In this document: positions 28,764 to 37,458 of the stretch, one piece after another
Layout: each line of letters opens with the position of its first letter
How positions within the stretch are numbered: position 1 is the stretch's first letter
NCBI RefSeq assembly: GCF_003696215.1
Contig: NZ_RFFG01000065.1
Coordinates: 1 to 45,931 of the forward strand
Reading direction: 5' to 3'
Length of the DNA stretch: 45,931 nucleotides
DNA from: Actinomadura harenae
GTDB lineage: Bacteria; Actinomycetota; Actinomycetes; Streptosporangiales; Streptosporangiaceae
Translations under genes and position numbers: made by a program
Notes under the pieces: generated by a model
The model's input: the letters and a program-made list of their open reading frames with translations, nothing else
What the model was told of the DNA's origin: nothing
The model's database searches: none

Positions 28764-30503
28764 TCAGGCGGTCGCCGGCGCGGTCTCCTCGGCCGGTTCG
28801 GCCTCGTCCTCGGGACGGGCGCGCGGCGGGAGCAGGAAGGCGATCAGGAAGGTCAGCCCGAGTAGCCCGACCACGATCCACAGCGTGATCTTCATGGCCG
28901 CGCCGAAGCCGGTCTTCGCCGAGTGCAGCGCGGACGACCGGACGATCGCGGCGATCCGCCCGGCCGACCGCGGGTGCGCGGCGGCCTCCGCCCGGACGTC
29001 GGACTCCAGCCGGACGCACGTCTCCGGATTCTTCGCCTGGTCCTTCGCGGTGGAGCGGTCGTGCCCGCAGGCGCGCAGCCCGGCGGTGATCCGCTCCTGG
29101 CCGGACGGCGCGACCCCGACGGCGGCGAGGCTCGCCCGCAACGCCGGCGCGTCCTGGTCGGACGAGGTCGCGACGTGCCCGCCGAGCAGCCCGAAGAACA
29201 CGGTGCCGAGGACGGCCGCGCCGAGCGCCGAGCCGAGCTGCTGCACCGCCGACAGCGTCCCGCCCGCCGAGCCGGTCTCGTGCGGTTCGACCGACGCGAG
29301 CACGATCTCGAAGAACGGCGCCATCAGCAGGCCCATGCCGAATCCGACGACGACCAGCGAGGGCGCGAGCTGCCAGGGGCCGACGCCGGTCCCGGCGACC
29401 TGGAGGGTGAGCACCAGCCCGGCCACCCCGGACGCCATGACCAGCGCCCCGAGCTGGAGCGCCATCCGGCCGCGCTTCTGCATCGCCATCGCGACCGGGA
29501 ACCCGAGCACCGTCCCGGCCGACCACGGGATCTGCGACAGGCCCGCCTTCAGCGGCGAGAACCCCAGACCGAGCTGCAGGTAGAGCGAGTACGTCAGGGC
29601 GAACCCGGTCATTCCGGCGAAGAAGACGACCCCGACGACGAGTCCGCCGGAGAAGCCGCGCTTGGCGAACACCGACGGTGTGATCAGGGGGTCGGCGCCG
29701 CGGCGCTGCCGCCGCAGCTCGTGCCGGGCGAACAGCAGGAACACCACGCCGGACGCGGCCATCAGCACGAACATCCAGGCGGGCCAGTCCAGCTCACGGC
29801 CCTGGACGAGCGGGTAGACGATCAGGGCGGCGCCGAGCGCGGCGAGCAGCGCGCCGACCAGGTCGAGGCGGGATCCGTGGCCGTCCTCCCGTCCGGGCGG
29901 CAGGAAGACCGCGCCGAGGACGACGGCGCCGAGACCGAGGGGCAGGTTGATCAGGAAGATCATCCGCCAGCCGGTGCCGAAGAAGTCGGCGTCGATCAGC
30001 CACCCGGCGAGCACCGGCCCGGCGACCGAGGACAGGCCCATGACCGGCCCGAACGCGCCGAACGCCTTGGTCAGCTCCTTGGGCGGGAACATCCGGCGCA
30101 TCATGCCGAGGCCCTGCGGGATCATCATGGCGCCCGCGAGTCCCTGGAGCAGCCGCGCGCCGATGAGCATGCCGGGGGAGACGGCGGTCCCGCACAGCAG
30201 CGAGCCGATCGTGAACCCGGCCGCGCCGATGAGGAACATCCGCTTGCGTCCGTAGAGGTCGCCGAGGCGTCCGCCGGTGAGCAGGCCGATCGCCATGGCC
30301 AGGGTGTACCCGGCGGCGAGCCATTGGATGGTGGCGGCCGAGCCGCCCAGGTCGGCGCGGATGGTGGGTGCGGCGATGGTGGTGACCAGCGAGTCCAGCA
30401 TGTCCATGATCTCGCCGAGCAGGATCACCGCGAGCGCCGCCCAGCGCCAGCGGAACAACGCGGGCTCGGTCGCCGGGGGCGCCGCGCCGGTGGTGTCGAT
30501 CAT
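28764..30503 (-). CDS. MFS drug:H+ antiporter, DHA2 (14-TM) family
   Basis: A 579-residue integral membrane protein; ATG 30503 with GGGAG 6 nt upstream. It opens with FRWRWAALAVILLGEIMDMLDSLV, then the motif-A loop GGRLGDLYGRKRMFLIG and the antiporter motif-C region LLQGLAGAMMIPQGLGM, typical of 14-helix multidrug exporters (EmrB/QacA type). An extracytoplasmic loop between the last two helices (about residues 460-540) carries two Cys. It probably exports an antibiotic or toxic compound. The upstream region holds three operator-like palindromes, so expression is probably ligand-inducible, but no repressor gene is adjacent. Confidence 0.93.
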   Translation of the reverse strand: MIDTTGAAPPATEPALFRWRWAALAVILLGEIMDMLDSLVTTIAAPTIRADLGGSAATIQWLAAGYTLAMAIGLLTGGRLGDLYGRKRMFLIGAAGFTIGSLLCGTAVSPGMLIGARLLQGLAGAMMIPQGLGMMRRMFPPKELTKAFGAFGPVMGLSSVAGPVLAGWLIDADFFGTGWRMIFLINLPLGLGAVVLGAVFLPPGREDGHGSRLDLVGALLAALGAALIVYPLVQGRELDWPAWMFVLMAASGVVFLLFARHELRRQRRGADPLITPSVFAKRGFSGGLVVGVVFFAGMTGFALTYSLYLQLGLGFSPLKAGLSQIPWSAGTVLGFPVAMAMQKRGRMALQLGALVMASGVAGLVLTLQVAGTGVGPWQLAPSLVVVGFGMGLLMAPFFEIVLASVEPHETGSAGGTLSAVQQLGSALGAAVLGTVFFGLLGGHVATSSDQDAPALRASLAAVGVAPSGQERITAGLRACGHDRSTAKDQAKNPETCVRLESDVRAEAAAHPRSAGRIAAIVRSSALHSAKTGFGAAMKITLWIVVGLLGLTFLIAFLLPPRARPEDEAEPAEETAPATA

Positions 30504-30523
30504 CAGGGCTCCCGAAGGAAGAG

Positions 30524-30593
30524 GAACAGTGTTCGTGGCTACAAACAACGTTCTCCAGGAGAACAGTGTTCGTGTCAAGTACGATGTTCGTAC
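30524..30593. promoter_or_regulatory. Three operator palindromes upstream of the MFS gene
   Basis: GAACAGTGTTC occurs twice as a perfect palindrome (30524-30534 and 30561-30571, 37 bp apart). A third palindrome at 30579-30593 has arms GTACGA and TCGTAC around TGT. All share the TGTTC core. The spacing and symmetry suit a TetR-type repressor. The regulator would have to act in trans, because no regulator gene borders the site. Confidence 0.6.
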
Positions 30594-30947
30594 CGTGGAG
30601 TGGCGGACCCGGCCGGGATAACCTCTCTCTTGTAGAGACGATATATCTCGTTCGAGCCAAGTCAAGATGTATCTCGAAATTCGTCGCCGACCCCGCCCGG
30701 CCGTACCAGGCCGCCCCGCCGACCCCGGAAACGCCGAAGCGCCGCCGCCCGCGAACCCGCGGGACGGACGGCGCTCCGTCATGGCGACCGAACCGTCAAG
30801 AAGCCCCCGACCTGCCAGAACCCCAGGAACCGACAGCTCCTGAACCACCGACGGCCCTTGAAGCCCTTGCCCTCTCGAACCCTCGCGCGCTCGCCCCCTC
30901 GCCCTCTCGAACCCTCGCCTCTCGCGTCTCTTGCGGCCCCTCCCGCG
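30594..30947. other. Non-coding stretch with paired GATATATCTCG-type motifs and a 17-bp direct repeat
   Basis: I see no credible gene in these 354 bp. GATATATCTCG (30640-30650) and GATGTATCTCG (30666-30676) repeat 26 bp apart in an AT-richer patch that stands out from its surroundings and looks like an operator or promoter with no gene behind it. A 17-bp direct repeat (CCCTCTCGAACCCTCGC at 30870-30886 and 30902-30918) lies near the 3' end of the PARG gene. The stretch may be the remnant of a lost regulator gene. Confidence 0.4.
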
Positions 30948-31817
30948 CTAGAAGCCCTCGAAGGCGCGCACGAACGGAGCGAGGCGCGGCGAGCCGGGCG
31001 CGGTGTCGTACACGGCGAGGACGACCGTCTCGAAGCGGCGCGCGAACGGCCCGCCGTCCGGACGGAGCGCGGCCGCGAACGCCTCGGCGACCTCGGACGG
31101 GTCGTTGCGGAACACGCCGCAGCCCCACGCGCCGAGCACGATCCGCCGGTGGCCGTGGGCGGCGGCCGCCGCGAGCACCTTCAGTGCGCGCTGCCGCAGC
31201 ACTCCGGGCAGGGCCGCGAGCTTGTCGTCGTCGCGCGTCGCGCCGCGGTTGGGCGCGGGCGAGGTGATGAACGCGACGCTGTACGGCTCGTCCAGCAGCG
31301 CCCCGGTGTCGGTCCGGAACACCGGCACGCCCGGGGAGTAGATCATGTGGTCCGTGTACAGCGGATCGCGTAGCTCACGGTGGACCTCGTAGTACTCCCG
31401 CGCCGCCCGCTGTGACGCGTACAGGCCGGACGCGCGCGCGAGCCCTTCCTCCTGCGCGTGCGCGCCGTTGAGGAACCCGCCGCCGGGGTTCTTCGCGGAC
31501 GCGAAGTTCAACGCCAGCGGATCCTCCGTGCCGTCGCCTTCGCCCAGGCGGCGGGCCGCCTGCAGTGTCGTCTCGGTCGTCACCTCGACGCGCGTGCGCG
31601 GTGCGTCGTCGGCGACCGGCGGCAGGAGGGACAGCATCGCGGCCAGTTCCTCGGGGCGGTGCAGGACGGTCCCGTCCACGGACGCGCGCAACGCGCCGCT
31701 CAGGTCGACCTCGTGCCCGGACGGCGCGCGGTAGCCCCCGCGTTCGAGGATCTCGAGGGTCTGGCGGGCCTGTGCCCGCCTCGGTTCTCTGCTCATCGGA
31801 TGGATGATTTCGGACAT
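30948..31817 (-). CDS. Microbial-type PARG / TIGR02452 macrodomain protein (ADP-ribose hydrolase)
   Basis: A 289-residue protein if ATG 31817 is used (GGCAGG lies 9 nt upstream); ATG 31796 is an in-frame alternative. The N-terminal helix RRAQARQTLEILERGGY and the macrodomain core fit TIGR02452. The key signature GGGFLNGAHAQEE (GGG, seven residues, QEE) is the bacterial PARG catalytic motif that binds the ribose and carries the catalytic glutamates, preceded by LNFASAKNP. Further family motifs are YSPGVPVFRTDTGALLD, ITSPAPNRG and RIVLGAWGCGVFRNDP. It should release ADP-ribose from ADP-ribosylated protein or nucleic acid. It is divergent from the DUF3152 gene next to an RNA repair operon, and a role in nucleic-acid damage reversal is inference from that position. 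Confidence 0.88.
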   Translation of the reverse strand: MSEIIHPMSREPRRAQARQTLEILERGGYRAPSGHEVDLSGALRASVDGTVLHRPEELAAMLSLLPPVADDAPRTRVEVTTETTLQAARRLGEGDGTEDPLALNFASAKNPGGGFLNGAHAQEEGLARASGLYASQRAAREYYEVHRELRDPLYTDHMIYSPGVPVFRTDTGALLDEPYSVAFITSPAPNRGATRDDDKLAALPGVLRQRALKVLAAAAAHGHRRIVLGAWGCGVFRNDPSEVAEAFAAALRPDGGPFARRFETVVLAVYDTAPGSPRLAPFVRAFEGF

Positions 31818-31913
31818 GCACCATGGCCTGCCAGCCATTATCGTCTTCCGGCGACCCGCCGATCAGGCCAAAAGGATCGAATCCGGTCGGGTATCTGGCA
31901 TGCTTGCTCCGTC

Positions 31914-33197
31914 ATGGAGCCCCCTCGCCCCCGCCGGGGACGGCGCGATCCGTACCCGCAGCAGAACCCGTACGGCCAGCAGCCCTACGAGCAGTCGCCG
32001 TATGGTCCGCGGCACGACGAGCAGCAGCACCAGCCGCAGCATCCGCAGGCCCCGCAGCATCCGCGGCAGTCGGGCCCACCCCAGCCTCAGCGGCCGGGGC
32101 CCCCACCGCAACAGCAGCATCCGCAACAGCAGCAGCCTCAGCATCCACAGCAGCAGCAGCCGCCGCACCAACAACAACCGCAGTACCACTCGGCTCCGCC
32201 CCCGCAGCAGCAGCACGCTCCCGCTCCTGCCCCGGCCGCCGCTCCCGTTCCCGCCCACGCGCACGAGGACCCGCCCGGCGAAGGCTTCTTCGGGGACGAG
32301 CCGTCCTCGGACGCCTTCGCACCGGGCGGACTGTTCGACCCGACCGGACGCGTCGGCAGCCCCGTCCTGGACGAGCGCCTCTCCACCGACCTGGACCGTG
32401 ACTTCGCCGGCGCCGACCGCGGCCGCACGATCACCTACGTGCTCGGCATCGGCGCGCTCGTCCTCATCGCGGGGACCGGCATCACCGCGATGGTCGGCGC
32501 GACCATGGTGTCCGGCGGCAAACCGCCCAAACCCCAGCTCGAACCGCAGGTCGTCCCGACGATGGGCGCGCACCCGGCCGACGTCCCGCCCGATCCGCCC
32601 ACCGTTCCGATGGCGCACCGGCCGTTCATCCCCGAGCACGGAACCGGCAAGTTCACGCGCGCTGCGGGCGAGACCCTGACCACCGGGCACGGCAAGGTGC
32701 GCCGCTACGCGGTCGAGATCGAGGGGGGAACGCGGCAGAGCACCACGGCGTTCACGCACCTCGTCGACCGGATCCTCACCGACCCGCGCGGCTGGACGGC
32801 CGGCGGCAAGTACGGGTTCCGGCGCGTCGGCACGGGGCAGCAGGCCGACTTCGTCGTCCGGCTCGCGTCCCCGGAGACCACCGACAAGCTGTGCGCGCCG
32901 ACCGGGATCATGACGGCCGGACGCGGCAACTGCGCCTCCGACAAGGAGGTCGTGATGAACCTCAGGCGCTGGCTGCTGACCACGACCTACTACCAGGGGC
33001 AGACCGGCTCGTACCGCGCGCAGATGCTGAACTTCGAGGTCGGGCGCATGCTGCGCTACAAGCGCGCGTCCTGCCCGGCGGCGGGCAGGCCCGCGCCGGT
33101 GATGATGCAGCAGCTCGGCGGGCTCGGCGGATGCCGTCCGAACGCCTGGCCCTTCGACCGCCGGGGCAAGTTCGTGACGGGCCCGGAGAGCCCCTGA
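31914..33197 (+). CDS. DUF3152 membrane protein with a degenerate metallopeptidase zinc site
   Basis: A 427-residue protein from ATG 31914. The N-terminal 115 residues are Pro/Gln/His-rich cytoplasmic low-complexity sequence. One transmembrane segment follows (about 177-200, YVLGIGALVLIAGTGITAMVGA), then the extracytoplasmic DUF3152 domain (about 260-425: RRYAVEIEGGTR, LTDPRGWTAGGKYGFRRV, ADFVVRLASPETTDKLCAP, EVVMNLRRWLL). Family members normally carry an HExxHxxGxxH metzincin-type zinc motif. Here that position reads Phe374-Glu-Val-Gly-Arg378-Met-Leu-Arg-Tyr-Lys-Arg384, so all three zinc-binding histidines are gone while the flanking CP-x-GRPAPVM sequence survives. It is probably a catalytically dead family member. 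hen1-pnkp follows 87 bp downstream on the same strand. Confidence 0.85.
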   Translation: MEPPRPRRGRRDPYPQQNPYGQQPYEQSPYGPRHDEQQHQPQHPQAPQHPRQSGPPQPQRPGPPPQQQHPQQQQPQHPQQQQPPHQQQPQYHSAPPPQQQHAPAPAPAAAPVPAHAHEDPPGEGFFGDEPSSDAFAPGGLFDPTGRVGSPVLDERLSTDLDRDFAGADRGRTITYVLGIGALVLIAGTGITAMVGATMVSGGKPPKPQLEPQVVPTMGAHPADVPPDPPTVPMAHRPFIPEHGTGKFTRAAGETLTTGHGKVRRYAVEIEGGTRQSTTAFTHLVDRILTDPRGWTAGGKYGFRRVGTGQQADFVVRLASPETTDKLCAPTGIMTAGRGNCASDKEVVMNLRRWLLTTTYYQGQTGSYRAQMLNFEVGRMLRYKRASCPAAGRPAPVMMQQLGGLGGCRPNAWPFDRRGKFVTGPESP

Positions 33198-33284
33198 CCC
33201 AGCCGCCCTGACCCGGGCCGCCGACCAGTCGGGGCACCCGCAAATCCGGTGGTCGGCCCCGGACGTCTCGGGCATCCTGGGCCG

Positions 33285-34793
33285 GTGCTACTCACGATCA
33301 CGACCACCCGCGCGCCCGCGACCGACCTGGGTTTCCTCCTGCACAAGCATCCCGGCAAGGTGCAGGGTTTCGAGCAGGCGTCCGGCGTCGCGCACGTCTT
33401 CTATCCCGAGGCGGACGAGGCGCGCTGCACCGCCGCGCTGCTGCTGGAGGTCGACCCGGTCAAGCTGGTGCGCACGCGCGGTAAGAACAGTCCCGATTTC
33501 GCTCTCGGCCAGTATGTGAACGACCGTCCGTACGCGGCGTCGTCCCTGCTGGCGTCCGCCATGGCGAGCGTGTTCCGTACCGCGATGCGCGGACGCTGCG
33601 ACGCCCGCCCCGAGCTCCCGGACGTCCCGCTGCCGCTGGAGATCTCGCTGCCCGCGCTCCCCTGCCGTGGCGGACCCGAACGCGCGGAACGGTACTTCGC
33701 GCCGCTCGGCTGGCACGTCGAGGCCGTTCCCGTGCCACTCGACCCCGGATTCCCAGGCTGGGGCGACTCGCGTTACGTGAGCCTGACCCTGACCGGTGAA
33801 CTCCGGCTCGCCGACGCCCTCAACCAGCTGTACGTCCTGCTTCCCGTACTGGACGAGTCGAAGCACTACTGGATCGCCCCGGACGAGGTCGACAAGCTCA
33901 TCCGCGCGGGGGAGGGATGGCTCGCGGCGCACCCGGACCGTTCCGGCATCACCCGCCGCTACCTCGCCAACCGCCGTCCGCTCGTGCGCGCGGCCCTGGG
34001 CCGCCTCGCCGACTCCGACGACGCCCCCGAGGACGCCCTCGACCAGCCGTCCCTCGAAGAGGAACCGACGACGGAGGCCGCGCAGGCCGCGCAGGCCACG
34101 CAGGCCACGCAGGCCGAGGAGACCCCGAAGGGACCGGGGCAGGAGCCGAAGGCGTCGCTGGCGGAACAGCGCGCGGAGGCCGTCCTCGCCGCGCTGCGCG
34201 AACAGGACGCGCGCACGGTGCTCGACCTCGGATGCGGCACCGGCAAGCTGCTCGCGCGACTCAAGCGCGACCGGACGTTCGAGCAGGTCACCGGCGTGGA
34301 CGTGTCGTACCGGGCGATCGAGATGGTGCGCCGCCGCGGCCTGCCGGACGACCCGTCCGACCCGCGCCGTCCCGCGCGCGTGCGGGTGTTCCAGTCCGCG
34401 CTGACCTATGCCGACCGCCGGTTCGAGGGGTACGACGCGGCCGTCCTGATGGAGGTCGTCGAGCACATCGACCCGCCGCGGCTGGCCGCCCTCGAGGGCG
34501 TCGTGTTCGGCGCGGCGCGTCCGGCGTCGGTCGTGGTCACGACCCCGAACGCCGAGTACAACGTCCGCTACGAGGGCCTCGCGGACGGCGCGATGCGGCA
34601 CCCCGACCACCGCTTCGAGTGGACCCGCGCCGAGTTCGCGGCGTGGGCCGCCCGGGTGGCGGCCGGAAACGGCTACGGCGTCCGGTACGTCCCGGTCGGT
34701 GACGACGACCCCGAGGTGGGCGCACCGACCCAGATGGCTGTCTTCACCCGCGAAACCGACAAGGCGCAGGAAGTCCGAAAGGAGAGTGCCTGA
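33285..34793 (+). CDS. hen1: 3'-terminal RNA ribose 2'-O-methyltransferase Hen1
   Basis: A 502-residue protein from GTG 33285; no clear ribosome-binding site, with a CATCCT hexamer 6 nt upstream. Hen1 adds a 2'-O-methyl group to the 3' end of cleaved RNA before ligation, so that the repaired site resists a second cut. The N-terminal half (LLTITTTRAPATDLGFLLHKHP) is the domain that works with Pnkp in the repair complex. After an Ala/Gln/Thr linker comes the methyltransferase: SAM motif VLDLGCGTGKLL (from residue 312), metal ligands Glu390, Glu393, His394 (EVVEHI) and His442, spaced as in Clostridium thermocellum Hen1. The stop overlaps the pnkp start (TGATG). Confidence 0.95.
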   Translation: MLLTITTTRAPATDLGFLLHKHPGKVQGFEQASGVAHVFYPEADEARCTAALLLEVDPVKLVRTRGKNSPDFALGQYVNDRPYAASSLLASAMASVFRTAMRGRCDARPELPDVPLPLEISLPALPCRGGPERAERYFAPLGWHVEAVPVPLDPGFPGWGDSRYVSLTLTGELRLADALNQLYVLLPVLDESKHYWIAPDEVDKLIRAGEGWLAAHPDRSGITRRYLANRRPLVRAALGRLADSDDAPEDALDQPSLEEEPTTEAAQAAQATQATQAEETPKGPGQEPKASLAEQRAEAVLAALREQDARTVLDLGCGTGKLLARLKRDRTFEQVTGVDVSYRAIEMVRRRGLPDDPSDPRRPARVRVFQSALTYADRRFEGYDAAVLMEVVEHIDPPRLAALEGVVFGAARPASVVVTTPNAEYNVRYEGLADGAMRHPDHRFEWTRAEFAAWAARVAAGNGYGVRYVPVGDDDPEVGAPTQMAVFTRETDKAQEVRKESA

Positions 34794-37324
34794 TGACCGA
34801 GATCCGCCTGCCCGAGATGGGGCTGGTCGTGCTCGTCGGCGTGTCCGGATCGGGCAAGTCGCACTTCGCCCGCCGCCACTTCGCGCCCACGCAGGTCGTC
34901 TCGTCCGACCGGTGCCGCGCGATGGTGTCGGACGACGAGAACGACCAGTCGGCCACCGGCGACGCGTTCGCGCTGCTGCACCACATCGTCCGGACGCGGC
35001 TGCGGCGCGGCCTGCTGACCGTCGTGGACGCCACGAACGTGCAGGTGGGGCCGCGTCAGCAGCTCCTCCAGATCGCCAAGGAATGCGACGTGCTGTCGGT
35101 GGCGATCGTCCTGGACGTCCCGGAGGGCGTCGCCGCCGCGCGCAACGCGGAGCGCCCCGAACGCGACCTGCCGGACCACGTGATCCCGCGGCAGCGGCGC
35201 GAACTGCGGCGCGGCCTGCGCTCGCTCCAGTCGCGCGAGTTCAAGCGCTCGTACGTCCTGAACGGCGTCGAGGAGATCGACGCGGCCACGGTCGTCCGTG
35301 AGAAGGCGTGGAACGACAAGCGCGAGCTGACCGGCCCGTTCGACCTCGTCGGCGACGTCCACGGCTGCCGCGCGGAGCTGGAGGACCTGCTCGCCGGCCT
35401 CGGCTACGCCGTCGACCGCGACGACCACGGGCGCCCCGTCGGCGCCCGCCACCCCGAGGGCCGCACGGCCGTCTTCGTCGGCGACCTCGTCGACCGCGGC
35501 CCGGACACGCCGGGAGTGCTGCGCCTGGTCATGGGCATGGTCGAGGCCGGGACGGCCCTGTGCGTGTCGGGGAACCACGAGCAGAAGCTCGTGCGCGCGC
35601 TCAACGGCCGCAAGGTCAAGGTCGCGCACGGCCTGGCCGAGTCCCTGGAGCAGCTCGCGCGCGAACCGGACGAGTTCCGCGAACGCGCGCGCACGTTCAT
35701 GGACGGCCTGATCAGCCACTACGTCCTGGACGGCGGGAAGCTCGTCGTCGCGCACGCTGGTCTCAAGGAGGAGTACCACGGGCGTGCGTCCGGACGCGTC
35801 CGCTCGTTCGCGCTCTACGGCGACACCACCGGGGAGACCGACGAGTACGGGCTGCCCGTCCGCTACCCGTGGGCGCGCGACTACCGGGGCAAGGCGATGG
35901 TCGTCTACGGCCACACGCCCGTCCCGAGCGCCGAGTGGCTCAACAACACCATCTGCCTGGACACCGGCGCCGTGTTCGGCGGCAAGCTGACCGCGCTGCG
36001 CTACCCGGAGAAGGAGCTCGTCCAGACGCCCGCGCACGAGGTCTGGTACGAGCCCGCGCGTCCACTGAAGGACGAGTCCCGCGACCACGATCTGCTGAAG
36101 ATCGAGGACGTGATGGACGCGCACGGCGTCGAGACCACGCTGATGGGCCGCGTGTCCGTCCGTGAGGAGAACGCCCTGGCCGCGCTGGAGGTGATGAGCC
36201 GGTTCGCGGTCGACCCGCGCTGGCTCGTGTACCTGCCGCCGACGATGGCCCCCGCGGACGCGTCGTCCCTGCCCGGCCACCTCGAGCACCCCGCGGAGGC
36301 GTTCGCCGCGTACCGCGACCTCGGGCTGACCAAGGCGATCTGCGAGGAGAAGCACATGGGCTCCCGCGCGATCGCCGTGGTCGCGCGCGACGAGGAGACC
36401 GCCGAGAAGCGGTTCCGCATGGACGACGGCACGACCGGCGCGATCTACACCCGCACCGGACGGTCGTTCTTCAAGGACGCGGCGCGCACCGACGCCGTTC
36501 TCGCGCGCCTGCGCGACGCGATCGGCAACGCCGGCCTCTGGGACGAACTGAACACCGGCTGGCTCGTCCTTGACTGTGAGCTGCTGCCCTGGTCGGCGAA
36601 GGCGATGGAGCTGATCCGCACGCAGTACGCCTCGACCGCCGCCGCCGCGCGGGCCGCGCTCCCGGCCGCGTCCGCGGTCCTCGCCCAGGCGCACGCGCGC
36701 GGACTGGACATCGCGGACCTGCGCGAACGCACCGAGCACCGCGCCGTCAACGCCGCCCGCTTCCGCGACGCGTTCGCGCGCTACTGCTGGGACGTGGACG
36801 GTATCGGCGACCTGCGGATCGCGCCGTTCCAGGTCCTGGCCGCCGAAGGGGAGACGCTCGCGACGACCCGCGACCACGCGTGGCACATGGCCATGGCCGA
36901 CCGTCTCGCCGCGGCCGACGGGTCCGGTCTCGTCCGGGCCACCGCGACGCGGGTCGTGGACCTCGCCGACCCCGCGTCCGAGGCGGACGCGACGTCCTGG
37001 TGGGAGGGGCTCACGGCGGACGGCGGCGAGGGCATGGTCGTGAAGCCGCTCGGCCCGCTCCCGGCGGACCGCAAGGTGCAGCCGGGCCTGAAGGTCCGCG
37101 GGCGCGAGTACCTGCGCATCATCTACGGCCCCGACTACACCGGCCACCTGGACCGGCTCCGCGCCCGATTCCTGGGACGCAAGCGTTCGCTCGCGATGCG
37201 CGAGCACGCGCTCGGCCTCGCGGCCCTCGACCGGCTGACCGCCGGGGAGCCGCTGTGGCGCGTCCACCAGGCCGTGTTCGCCGTCCTGGCCCTCGAGTCC
37301 GAGCCGGTGGACCCCAGGCTCTGA
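34793..37324 (+). CDS. pnkp: Polynucleotide kinase-phosphatase / RNA ligase-like repair enzyme Pnkp
   Basis: An 843-residue, three-domain RNA end-healing and sealing enzyme; ATG overlaps the hen1 stop and GAAAGGAG lies upstream. The N-terminal 5'-kinase has P-loop GVSGSGKS (Lys22-Ser23). The central metallophosphoesterase removes 2',3'-cyclic phosphates: Asp188/His190 in GDVHGC, then FVGDLVDRGP and VSGNHEQK. The C-terminal adenylyltransferase has the nucleotidyl-attachment Lys520 in EEKHMGSRA, and GGEGMVVKPL near the end. All three catalytic sites look intact. With Hen1 it repairs tRNA or other RNA cut by ribotoxins such as anticodon nucleases. No toxin gene is visible in the window. Confidence 0.97.
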   Translation: MTEIRLPEMGLVVLVGVSGSGKSHFARRHFAPTQVVSSDRCRAMVSDDENDQSATGDAFALLHHIVRTRLRRGLLTVVDATNVQVGPRQQLLQIAKECDVLSVAIVLDVPEGVAAARNAERPERDLPDHVIPRQRRELRRGLRSLQSREFKRSYVLNGVEEIDAATVVREKAWNDKRELTGPFDLVGDVHGCRAELEDLLAGLGYAVDRDDHGRPVGARHPEGRTAVFVGDLVDRGPDTPGVLRLVMGMVEAGTALCVSGNHEQKLVRALNGRKVKVAHGLAESLEQLAREPDEFRERARTFMDGLISHYVLDGGKLVVAHAGLKEEYHGRASGRVRSFALYGDTTGETDEYGLPVRYPWARDYRGKAMVVYGHTPVPSAEWLNNTICLDTGAVFGGKLTALRYPEKELVQTPAHEVWYEPARPLKDESRDHDLLKIEDVMDAHGVETTLMGRVSVREENALAALEVMSRFAVDPRWLVYLPPTMAPADASSLPGHLEHPAEAFAAYRDLGLTKAICEEKHMGSRAIAVVARDEETAEKRFRMDDGTTGAIYTRTGRSFFKDAARTDAVLARLRDAIGNAGLWDELNTGWLVLDCELLPWSAKAMELIRTQYASTAAAARAALPAASAVLAQAHARGLDIADLRERTEHRAVNAARFRDAFARYCWDVDGIGDLRIAPFQVLAAEGETLATTRDHAWHMAMADRLAAADGSGLVRATATRVVDLADPASEADATSWWEGLTADGGEGMVVKPLGPLPADRKVQPGLKVRGREYLRIIYGPDYTGHLDRLRARFLGRKRSLAMREHALGLAALDRLTAGEPLWRVHQAVFAVLALESEPVDPRL

Positions 37325-37337
37325 GAAGCGCGCTCAG

Positions 37338-37369
37338 CCGCGCCCGTCCCCGGCCGGGGACGGGCGCGG
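37338..37369. terminator. Perfect 32-bp palindrome after pnkp
   Basis: The 16-bp arms 37338-37353 and 37354-37369 are exact complements with no spacer (CCGCGCCCGTCCCCGG and its complement). It lies 14 bp after the pnkp stop and can form a very stable hairpin. A second hairpin follows. Confidence 0.7.
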
Positions 37370-37386
37370 CGGCCGGGTGAACGGGA

Positions 37387-37414
37387 ACGGCCCGCGCCTT
37401 CCGGTGCGGGCCGT
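37387..37414. terminator. Second hairpin between pnkp and the convergent zinc-finger gene
   Basis: The 12-bp arms 37387-37398 and 37403-37414, with one G-U pair in RNA, surround a TTCC loop and are followed by TTTCGTG. The pair of hairpins probably terminates transcription from both sides. Confidence 0.7.
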
Positions 37415-37458
37415 TTCGTGTCGGCGCGGGTGAGGTGCCGTGCGGGTCGAGCGGGCGA

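Noticed and set aside
30858..31373. Plus-strand frames opposite the PARG gene that could have been the missing regulator of the MFS exporter
   Set aside because: No helix-turn-helix pattern is present and most of the frame is antisense to the PARG coding region.
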